Positions 1 through 7,180 of a stretch of 9,515 nucleotides of DNA are shown piece after piece. Where the stretch lies: assembly GCA_035272265.1 (NCBI GenBank), contig DATEQV010000487.1:1-9515 (forward strand). Direction: 5' to 3'. Both the position numbers and the translations under genes were made by a program. The stretch is from Acidisphaera sp035272265 (GTDB lineage: Bacteria; Pseudomonadota; Alphaproteobacteria; Acetobacterales; Acetobacteraceae). The notes under the pieces are model-generated. The model worked only from the letters and a program-made list of their open reading frames with translations, searched no databases and had not been told where the DNA came from. How positions within the stretch are numbered: the stretch's first letter is position 1; each line of letters starts with the position of its first letter.

Positions 1-1019
1 GGACCGGTGCACTGCCGATCGAAGACCCGCCCCACGCGGTCGTCCGGCGGCAGATCGGCGAGCGTGTGGACCGCTTCGACTTTGGGATGCGTCCGCAGGA
101 ACGCGGCGACCGTTCGGGCAGAACGCGCGGCCTGGTTGACCCGCAACGACAACGTCTCGAGCGAGCGGCCGAGCATCCAGCACGAATGCGGGTCGAGCTG
201 CGTTCCCATCGCGCTCCTCAGCGTGCGCAACGGAGCGATGGCGCGCGCCGATCCGATCGCCGCACCGGCGATCAGGTCGCTGTGTCCGCCGACATATTTC
301 GTCAGTGAATACAGCGACACGTCGATGCCATGCGCGAGCGGCTTCTGATGGATCGGCCCGAGCAGCGTGTTGTCGCACAGCGTGATCGGCCGCAGGCCGC
401 GCGATTGTTCCAGCCGGTGCGCGAGCGCGGCCACGGCCGACAGGTCGACCAGCGTGTTGAGCGGGTTGGACGGCGTCTCGACCAGGATGGCGGACACGCG
501 GCCCCGCGCGCAGGCACACTCCGCCGCCGCTTCCATGGCATACGGATCCAACCCGTCGACGAAGCCTTCGGCCGCGATGCCGAACGGCGCGAGCGTCTTG
601 TGCAGCAGGGTCTCGGTTCCGCCGTACAGCGGCTGGCTGTGCAGGATGCAGTCGCCGGGCCGCACATGCGCGAGCAACGCCGTGGTGATCGCCGACATGC
701 CGGAGGAGAAGACCAGCGCGCGCTCCGCCCCCTCGTGAACGGCGAGCCGGTCCTCGACGATTTCACTGTTCGGATGGTTGAACCGCGAATAGACGAGGCC
801 GGGCGAGATGTCGGCAGGCACCGGCCTGCGTCCGGCCATGTAGTCGAAGAAGTCGCGCCCGTCTTCGGCGCTGCGGAACACGAAGGTCGATGTCAGGAAG
901 ACCGGCGGCTTGACCGACCCTTCGGAGAGGGCCGGGTCGTAGCCGTAGCCCAGCATCAGCGTTTCCGGATGCAGGCGGTGGTTCCCGAGCATGTCGGAAT
1001 GCGTGCTTTTGATGCTCAT
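1..1019 (-). CDS. Cys/Met-metabolism PLP enzyme (cystathionine gamma-synthase / methionine gamma-lyase family), C-terminus cut by window
   Basis: Fold-type I PLP enzyme acting on sulfur amino acids in the cytoplasm; the family performs gamma-elimination or gamma-replacement on methionine, cystathionine or homoserine esters. I translated 339 codons from the ATG at 1019; the frame stays open to base 1. Family signatures are a YSRFNHPN block at residues 77-84, SSGMSA at 105-110 (phosphate region), the stacking Tyr132 in LYGG, ETPSNP at 181-186, Asp216, and the Schiff-base Lys241 in SLTKYVGGHSD. Members are usually about 400-430 residues, so roughly 60-90 are missing. The start fits a GGGAG Shine-Dalgarno 7 bp upstream and an N-terminus (GNHRLHPETLMLGYGYDP) that I recall from proteins annotated as methionine gamma-lyase-like. 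Position 134 is Gly where Pseudomonas methionine gamma-lyase has Cys116, so true methionine gamma-lyase activity is uncertain. It is divergent from a cysteine desulfhydrase-like gene. Family sure, substrate not. Confidence 0.93.
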   Translation of the reverse strand, partial: MSIKSTHSDMLGNHRLHPETLMLGYGYDPALSEGSVKPPVFLTSTFVFRSAEDGRDFFDYMAGRRPVPADISPGLVYSRFNHPNSEIVEDRLAVHEGAERALVFSSGMSAITTALLAHVRPGDCILHSQPLYGGTETLLHKTLAPFGIAAEGFVDGLDPYAMEAAAECACARGRVSAILVETPSNPLNTLVDLSAVAALAHRLEQSRGLRPITLCDNTLLGPIHQKPLAHGIDVSLYSLTKYVGGHSDLIAGAAIGSARAIAPLRTLRSAMGTQLDPHSCWMLGRSLETLSLRVNQAARSARTVAAFLRTHPKVEAVHTLADLPPDDRVGRVFDRQCTG

Positions 1020-1026
1020 CGTGTTG

Positions 1027-1031
1027 CTCCC
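1027..1031 (-). promoter_or_regulatory. Ribosome binding site of the Cys/Met PLP enzyme
   Basis: The minus strand reads GGGAG here, 7 bases before the ATG at 1019. This supports that start over internal Met codons such as residues 10 or 22. Confidence 0.7.
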
Positions 1032-1190
1032 GATCCGCCGGCGCGCCCTATAGACCGTGGCGCCCGCCGCCGTTGCCGCGATAGTAATACCGATCAGGCG
1101 CCGGACCATCGATCGTCGTGCGGTCGCGTGCGCCGCCGCGGAACACAGGCTGCGAGCCGGCCGGTCCTCGTGCAGGTTCCGGAGAGCGAC

Positions 1191-1194
1191 GGAG
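1191..1194 (+). promoter_or_regulatory. Ribosome binding site deciding the start of the Cds1-like gene
   Basis: GGAG lies 8 bases upstream of the ATG at 1203. It supports this start over the far upstream in-frame starts, which would place the N-terminus antisense to the neighbouring gene. A second GGAG lies about ten bases earlier. Confidence 0.55.
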
Positions 1195-1202
1195 ACCCCA
1201 GG

Positions 1203-2294
1203 ATGCCAAGCCCCGCGGACCGGTCGTGGGTGGTCCACGCGATCCAGACCATCGGGTCCGACTTCAACCGCTCGTCCGACACGCATCTGCTCCGCGTGCC
1301 GCTTCCCGGCATGCGCGGCGTCGCGCTATACTTGAAGGACGAGTCGACCCACCCGTCGGGCAGCCTCAAGCACCGGCTTGCCCGCTCGCTGTTCCTCTAC
1401 AGCGTCTGCAACGGCTGGGTCGGCCCGCAGACCTCCATCGTCGAGGCGTCGAGCGGCTCGACCGCGGTTTCGGAGGCGTATTTCGCCAGACTGCTCGGGC
1501 TGCGCTTCGTCGCCGTCATGCCGCGCACCACGTCGGCCGAGAAGATCGCGCAGATCGCATTCCACGGCGGCGAGACGCATTTCGTCGACAGCCCCGCGGA
1601 AATGTATGCAGAGAGCGCCCGCCTCGCGCGTGAGCTGGACGGCCATTACATGGACCAGTTCACCTACGCCGAGCGCGCGACCGACTGGCGGGGCAACAAC
1701 AACATCGCGGAGTCGATCTTCAGCCAGATGCAGCGCGAGGAGCATCCGGTGCCGGCCTGGATCGTCGTCGGCGCCGGCACCGGGGGCACCTCGGCCACGC
1801 TCGGCCGCTACATCCGCTACCGGCAGCTGGCGGCACGGCTATGCCTCGCCGACCCGGAGGCATCGGTGTTCCACCGCCATCTCGCCGACGCGCGTGTCTG
1901 CACCTACGACGGGCCGCCGTCGCTGATCGAAGGCCTCGGACGCCCGCGGTGCGAGCCTTCGTTCATCCCGACGCTGATCGATCGCGCGGTCGCCGTGCCG
2001 GATGCGGCGAGCATAGCGGCCGCTCGCGTGCTGTCGCGCCGCATCGGCCGGTCGTGCGGCGGCTCGACCGGCACCAACCTGTGGGCAGCGGCGCAGATCA
2101 TCGCCGAGATGGGCGCGAGGGGTGAGCGAGGATCGGTGGCGACGCTACTATGCGATTCGGGCGAGCGCTACCGGAGCACGCACCTGGACGATGCGTGGCT
2201 GCGGCAGCAGGGCATCGACACGGGACCGGCGGAGGCGACGATGGAGCGGTTCTTCGATACCGGCACGTTCATCGCGCCACCGGAGAGCACGTAG
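1203..2294 (+). CDS. PLP-dependent cysteine synthase-family enzyme, probable L-cysteine desulfhydrase (Cds1-like)
   Basis: 363-residue fold-type II PLP enzyme, cytoplasmic. Its closest remembered relatives are the mycobacterial L-cysteine desulfhydrase Cds1 (Rv3684) and fungal counterparts, which convert cysteine to sulfide, ammonia and pyruvate. Visible signatures are the DFNRSSDTHL N-terminal block (20-29), YLKDESTHPSGSLKHR with Schiff-base Lys56, the ASSGSTA loop at 82-88, HYMDQFTYAERATDWRG at 148-164, the glycine-rich phosphate loop GAGTGGTSAT at 190-199, GGSTGTN at 286-292, and CDSGERY at 317-323. Length matches the subfamily and is longer than CysK or CysM (about 300-320). The frame is open far upstream, but the homologous N-terminus and a GGAG 8 bp before it fix the start at 1203. 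A TauD-like gene follows after 96 bp on the same strand and may be cotranscribed. A synthase (beta-replacement) role cannot be excluded from sequence. Confidence 0.92.
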   Translation: MPSPADRSWVVHAIQTIGSDFNRSSDTHLLRVPLPGMRGVALYLKDESTHPSGSLKHRLARSLFLYSVCNGWVGPQTSIVEASSGSTAVSEAYFARLLGLRFVAVMPRTTSAEKIAQIAFHGGETHFVDSPAEMYAESARLARELDGHYMDQFTYAERATDWRGNNNIAESIFSQMQREEHPVPAWIVVGAGTGGTSATLGRYIRYRQLAARLCLADPEASVFHRHLADARVCTYDGPPSLIEGLGRPRCEPSFIPTLIDRAVAVPDAASIAAARVLSRRIGRSCGGSTGTNLWAAAQIIAEMGARGERGSVATLLCDSGERYRSTHLDDAWLRQQGIDTGPAEATMERFFDTGTFIAPPEST

Positions 2295-2380
2295 GGGAAG
2301 CCGAGCTGCAACCACAGCTGGATGGCCGATGTTTTGACGGACGAGACCAGATCGCTGAGTATCCGGTCACGGACGGCGAC

Positions 2381-2386
2381 GGAGGG
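2381..2386 (+). promoter_or_regulatory. Ribosome binding site deciding the start of the TauD-like gene
   Basis: GGAGGG lies 4-5 bases before the ATG at 2391. It is one of the two strongest Shine-Dalgarno sequences in the window and selects 2391 over the in-frame ATG at 2322, which has no comparable site and would add 23 residues not found in TauD. Confidence 0.8.
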
Positions 2387-2390
2387 AAGC

Positions 2391-3224
2391 ATGAGCGAAG
2401 GCTACCAAGCGATCACCGTCCGGCCGGTCACACCGCGCATCGGCGCCGAGGTTTCAGACGTCGACATCACGCATTCGCTGAGCAACCGTCAGGTCGACGA
2501 GCTGCATCGTGCGCTGGCCGACCACCAGGTGCTGTTCTTCCGCAATCAGCGGTTCACGCTCGACAGCCAGAAAGCGTTCGGCCGGCTGTTCGGCGAGCTG
2601 CACATCCATCCGAACAATCCCGGCCCACCGGGACATCCCGAGATCATGCCCGTCCACGCCGATGCCAAGTCCAAGCGCATCGCCGGCGAGGAGTGGCACA
2701 GCGACGTGTCGTGCGATCCGGAGCCGCCGATGGGCAGCATCCTGCATCTGCACACAGTGCCGCCGTGCGGCGGCGACACGCTGTTCGCCAGCATGTACGC
2801 GGCCTACGACACCCTGTCCGACCGCATGAAATCGTTCCTCGAAGGGATGACCGCGCTGCATTCGGGCGAACGCTACTATCGCCGCGCCAACGCGCTTCTC
2901 GGGGTGGACGACACCGGCCGCCGGTTTCCCAGTGCAACCCACCCCGTGATCAGGACGCATCCAGTCACACGCCGCCGGGCGCTGTTCGTCAATCGCGGCT
3001 TCACCTACCGCATCAACGAGCTGCCCGAGGAGGAAAGCGACGCGGTGCTGAACTTCCTGTACCAGCACGCCGAGCGACCCGAGTTCCAGGTGCGCTTCCG
3101 CTGGCAGGTCGACAGCGTCGCCTTCTGGGACAATCGGTGCGCGCAGCACCTGGCCCTGTGGGACTACTTCCCGCAGGTGCGCTCCGGCAATCGGGTCACG
3201 ATCAAGGGCGACCGGCCGTTCTGA
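2391..3224 (+). CDS. TauD/TfdA-family Fe(II)/2-oxoglutarate-dependent dioxygenase
   Basis: 277-residue oxygenase; the family couples 2-oxoglutarate decarboxylation to substrate hydroxylation, and in TauD this releases sulfite from taurine. The iron triad is His103, Asp105 (WHSD) and His253 (NRCAQHLA). Thr130 (GGDT) and Arg264 match TauD Thr126 and Arg266, which bind 2-oxoglutarate. From my recollection of E. coli TauD, similarity runs the full length, especially GELHIHP (68-74), ALFVNRGFTYRI (197-208) and the RVTIKGDRPF end. The sulfonate pair TauD His70/Arg270 is kept as His73/Arg268. Other pocket positions differ: Tyr73 to Asn76, Asn95 to Gly99, Ser158-Phe159 to Tyr162-Tyr163. Taurine itself is therefore doubtful; another sulfonate, sulfate ester or anionic substrate is possible. 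No tauABC or ssu genes are nearby. It follows the Cds1-like gene by 96 bp, so shared transcription is possible. Confidence 0.92.
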   Translation: MSEGYQAITVRPVTPRIGAEVSDVDITHSLSNRQVDELHRALADHQVLFFRNQRFTLDSQKAFGRLFGELHIHPNNPGPPGHPEIMPVHADAKSKRIAGEEWHSDVSCDPEPPMGSILHLHTVPPCGGDTLFASMYAAYDTLSDRMKSFLEGMTALHSGERYYRRANALLGVDDTGRRFPSATHPVIRTHPVTRRRALFVNRGFTYRINELPEEESDAVLNFLYQHAERPEFQVRFRWQVDSVAFWDNRCAQHLALWDYFPQVRSGNRVTIKGDRPF

Positions 3225-3246
3225 TCAGCGCTTGTCTTGCTGACGC

Positions 3247-4250
<1,004 letters not shown>

Positions 4251-4254
<4 letters not shown>

Positions 4255-5261
4255 GCCACGCTCGCCATGCGCAGCGGATGGTCGTTCGTCGGAACGCCCT
4301 GCTCGTCGAGCGGGTAATGGCACCGCGTGCGGGCGCCGGGCGGGCCGGCGAAGGCCGGCGGTTCGCGGACGCAACGCTCGGTCGCGAACCGGCAGCGCGG
4401 ATTGAACAGGCAGCCCGTCGGGCGGTCGTCGATCCCGGGTACGACGCCGGGGATGGTCGGCAGACGGCGTCGGCCGATCGCGCGCTCCGGCAGCGCGTCG
4501 AGCAGTGCCGCCGTGTAGGGATCGCGCGGAGCGGCGAACAGCGCATCGGTCTCGCGTTCCTCGCGCACCTGTCCGGCGTACATGACCTGCACGCGCTGCG
4601 CCGTTTCGGCGACGACGCCCATGTCGTGGGTGATCAGCACCAGCCCCATGCCGCGGCTACGCTGCAGCCCGACCAGCAGTTCAAGGATCTGCTTCTGGAT
4701 GGTGACGTCGAGCGCGGTCGTCGGCTCGTCCGCAATCAGCAGGCGCGGGTTGCAGGCGATCGACATCGCGATCATCACGCGCTGGTTCATCCCGCCGGAG
4801 AGTTGATGCGGGAAGGCGCGCAGCCGGGTCGCGGGGGCGGGGATGCCGACCTGGTCCAGCAACTCCACCGTGCGGTCGCGCACCTGACGCTCCGGCACCG
4901 CATGATGCGTCCTCAGCATCTCGCCGATCTGCCAGCCGACCGAATAGCACGGGTTCAGCGAACTCATCGGCTCCTGGAAGATCATCGCGATGTCGCGGCC
5001 AACCAGGCGGCGGCGCTCGCGCGGGGAGATGCCCAGAAGATCGGTGGCGCCGAAGCGCATCCGGTCGGCGGTGACACGGCCCGGGTGAGCGATCAGGCCC
5101 ATGACCGCGAGCATCGAGACGCTCTTGCCCGATCCGGACTCGCCGACGACACAGAGAATCTCGCCTTCCTCAACGTCCACGTCGACGCCGTCCACCGCGC
5201 GCAGCGGACCACGCCCGGTCGCAAACGTGACGGCGAGGTTGCGGATTTCGAGCAGCGGCAT
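4251..5261 (-). CDS. dppD: Dipeptide ABC transporter ATP-binding protein DppD
   Basis: 336-residue ATPase partner of DppF. Motifs are Walker A GESGSGKS (40-47), Q-loop Gln96 in FQEPMSSLNP, signature LSGGMNQR (154-161), Walker B LLIADEP (174-180), D-loop TALD and switch His212. LSGGMNQR and FQEPMSSLNP are typical of DppD/OppD. C-terminal cysteines at 284, 290, 297 and 314 (C-x5-C-x6-C-x16-C) match DppF exactly in spacing. The start MPLLEIRNLAV at 5261 shares one base with the dppC stop (TGATG); the frame is open further upstream, but that stretch lies over dppC and encodes no family sequence. Stop and the dppF start overlap by four bases. The tail after the last cysteine is about 20 residues long and unremarkable. 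Confidence 0.94.
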
Positions 5262-6169
5262 CAGCGTTTCAACTTCGGATCGAGCGCGTCGCGCAGTCCG
5301 TCGCCGGCCAGGTTGAACGCGAGCACCGTCATCAGGATGGCCAGCCCCGGCCATGCGAGCAGCCACCACGCACGCTGGTAGAACTGCATCGCGCTGGAGA
5401 GCATGGTGCCCCATTCCGGCGTCGGCGGCTGCGCACCGAGGCCGAGAAAGCCGAGTGCCGCCGCGTCCAGGATCGCGGATGCGAAACCGAGGCTCGCCTG
5501 CACGATCAGCGGCGCCATGCAGTTCGGCAGAACGGTATCGAACATCAGCCGCAGGCGGCCGGCGCCCGCGCAGCGTGTGGCGGTGACGTAGTCGCGCGCG
5601 AGTTCCGACAGCGCGGCCGCGCGCGAAAGGCGCGTGTAGCCGGGCAGTGAGACGATGGCGACCGCGATCATCGCGTTGAACAGGCCGGGTCCCAGGATGG
5701 CGACGATGACGATCGCCAGCAGCAGGCTCGGGAAGACCAGCAGGATGTCCATCAGCCGCATGATCGCGGTATCGACCACGCCGCCGCTGAACGCCGCGGT
5801 GAGGCCGAGCACGGTGCCGAGCGAGAGCGCCAACGCCACCACCGCAAGCCCGATCAGCAGCGACAGCCGCGCCCCGTAGATCAGGCGCGAGAGGATATCG
5901 CGGCCGACGTCGTCGGTGCCGAGCAGGAACTCCGTGCTGCCGCCGGCCTGGAAGAACGGCGGTGCGAGGAAGTGCTGGCGGAACTGCTCGATGGGCGAAT
6001 GCGGGGCGACGAAATCGGCGAAGACCGCGAGCAGGACCAGCACCGCCATCACGACGAGGCCCACCACCGCGCCGCGATTCTCGGCGAAGGCGCGCCAGAC
6101 CAGCCTGGCGGCGCCGGGCTCGATGTCCGGCGCGACGGTCGCCATGACGAGGGCGTCGTCGGACGGCAT
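5261..6169 (-). CDS. dppC: Dipeptide ABC transporter permease DppC
   Basis: 302-residue inner-membrane permease, partner of DppB. A cytoplasmic N-terminal stretch leads to a first membrane helix at about 34-54, followed by a periplasmic loop and LLGTDDVGRDILSRLIYGAR (82-101), a hallmark of the DppC/OppC family. Further hydrophobic segments lie near 103-125, 140-160, 163-177, 218-245 and 268-288. The EAA-type coupling loop that contacts the ATPases is RDYVTATRCAGAG (192-204) continuing to LPN at 214-216. GFLGLGAQPPTPEWGTML (240-257) and the GDGLRDALDPKLK end closely follow E. coli DppC as I remember it. The ATG at 6169 overlaps the dppB stop by one base as TGATG. An alternative Met at residue 9 would leave little RBS spacing advantage; the longer form is the usual length. 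Confidence 0.94.
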   Translation of the reverse strand: MPSDDALVMATVAPDIEPGAARLVWRAFAENRGAVVGLVVMAVLVLLAVFADFVAPHSPIEQFRQHFLAPPFFQAGGSTEFLLGTDDVGRDILSRLIYGARLSLLIGLAVVALALSLGTVLGLTAAFSGGVVDTAIMRLMDILLVFPSLLLAIVIVAILGPGLFNAMIAVAIVSLPGYTRLSRAAALSELARDYVTATRCAGAGRLRLMFDTVLPNCMAPLIVQASLGFASAILDAAALGFLGLGAQPPTPEWGTMLSSAMQFYQRAWWLLAWPGLAILMTVLAFNLAGDGLRDALDPKLKR

Positions 6170-7173
6170 CAGCGGCGGATCCGCGGGTTGAGCACGCCGT
6201 AGGTCAGGTCGACGCCGAGATTGACCAGCATGACCACCGAAGCCACCAGCAGCACGCCGCCCTGCAACACCGCGTAGTCGCGCTGGTAGACGCTGTTGAC
6301 CAGCCAGTGGCCGACGCCGGGCCAGGAGAAGATGGTCTCGGTCAGGATCGCGCCCGAGAGCAGCGCGCCGACCTGAAGGCCGATCACGGTGACGATCGGG
6401 ATCAGCGCGTTGCGCAACGCATGCACCACGACGACGCGCGGCCCGCTCAGTCCCTTGGCGCGGGCTGTACGGACGTAGTCCTCGCCCAGCACTTCCAGCA
6501 TCGACGAGCGGGTCATGCGCGCGACGACCGCGAGCGGGACGGTGCCGAGGACCATGGTGGGCAGGATCAGGTGGCTGACCGCCGACCAGAACGCGCCCTG
6601 ATCATCCGAGAACAGGCTGTCGATCAGCATGAATCCCGTGACCTGGGGCACGTAGTAGGCGTCGCCGATCTGCCCGGAGACGGGCGTCCAGCCGAGGGCG
6701 ACGGAGAAGATCAGGATCATCATCAGGCCGAGCCAGAAGATCGGCATCGACGCCCCGGTGACGGACAGGCTCATCAGCCCGTAGTCGAACACCGATCCGC
6801 GCCGCACCGCCGCCAGCACGCCGAGCGGCATGCCGATCACGGTCGCGAACAGGATGGCGCAGGTCGCCAGTTCGATCGTGGCGGGAAACAGCTGCACGAA
6901 CTCCGACCACACCGAGGCGTGCGTGACCATCGAGGTGCCGAGATGTCCTTCGACGAGCCCGACGTCGTAGCTGACGAACTGCTGCCAGAGCGGCCGGTCG
7001 AAGCCGTACTGGTGCATCAACTCGGCGTGGCGGGCCGGCGAGATCCCGTGCTCGCCGGCCAGCACTTCGATCGGGTCGCCCGGCACTGCGTGGATCAGCA
7101 TGAAGCTGATGAACGTCACGCCGATGAAGGTCGGGACGATCAGGCCGATCCGCCGCAGGACGAAGCGCAGCAA
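6169..7173 (-). CDS. dppB: Dipeptide ABC transporter permease DppB, TTG start
   Basis: 334-residue inner-membrane permease. The N-terminus (MLRFVLRRIGLIVPTFIGVT) is a classic DppB first helix followed by HAVPGDP (28-34) and ERGISP-like EHGISPARHAEL (41-52). Central helices lie near 101-123, 133-160, 201-219, 258-280 and 304-325. The EAA coupling loop is EDYVRTARAKGLSG (231-244), then HALRNALIP (251-259); LTETIFSWPGVG (277-288) and YGVLNPRIR (325-333) complete the family pattern. It is very like remembered E. coli DppB. The first codon is TTG (the plus strand reads CAA at 7171-7173), chosen because it gives the conserved N-terminus exactly and lies 7 bp after the dppA stop; no ATG or GTG is available nearby. 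The Shine-Dalgarno is weak (AGTAGG region), so initiation probably depends on coupling to dppA. Confidence 0.94.
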   Translation of the reverse strand: MLRFVLRRIGLIVPTFIGVTFISFMLIHAVPGDPIEVLAGEHGISPARHAELMHQYGFDRPLWQQFVSYDVGLVEGHLGTSMVTHASVWSEFVQLFPATIELATCAILFATVIGMPLGVLAAVRRGSVFDYGLMSLSVTGASMPIFWLGLMMILIFSVALGWTPVSGQIGDAYYVPQVTGFMLIDSLFSDDQGAFWSAVSHLILPTMVLGTVPLAVVARMTRSSMLEVLGEDYVRTARAKGLSGPRVVVVHALRNALIPIVTVIGLQVGALLSGAILTETIFSWPGVGHWLVNSVYQRDYAVLQGGVLLVASVVMLVNLGVDLTYGVLNPRIRR

Positions 7174-7180
7174 GCGTCGC

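Larger units (their letters stand above)
1020..1202. other. Divergent intergenic region between two PLP-enzyme genes
   Basis: This 183 bp holds the upstream sequences of both divergent PLP-enzyme genes. Only the two Shine-Dalgarno sequences at its ends are convincing. AT-richer patches (CTATAG near 1048-1053 and ATAGTAAT at 1081-1088) could be -10 elements, but neither has a credible -35 partner at 16-18 bp. The plus-strand reading frame stays open through the whole region and back over the opposite gene; I regard this as a high-GC artefact and not coding. A shared regulator site is plausible, but I could not identify an operator. Confidence 0.5.

Noticed and set aside
330..1202. Long plus-strand upstream extension of the Cds1-like reading frame (about 290 extra residues)
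   Set aside because: It lies antisense to the well-conserved Cys/Met PLP enzyme, is rich in Arg and low-complexity sequence, and precedes the homologous N-terminus and its ribosome binding site. It is a high-GC open-frame artefact, not a fusion.
2322..2390. Earlier ATG for the TauD-like gene adding 23 residues
   Set aside because: It has no good Shine-Dalgarno, and TauD homologues begin at the position corresponding to 2391, which has GGAGGG just upstream.
3225..3243. Possible bidirectional terminator between the TauD-like gene and dppF (TCAGC ... GCTGA)
   Set aside because: The stem is only 5 bp with a 9-base loop and no T-run on either strand; too weak to call a terminator.
4278..5381. 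367-residue plus-strand open frame antisense to dppD
   Set aside because: His/Arg/Asp-rich mirror of the ATPase coding strand; no recognisable domain or ribosome binding site.
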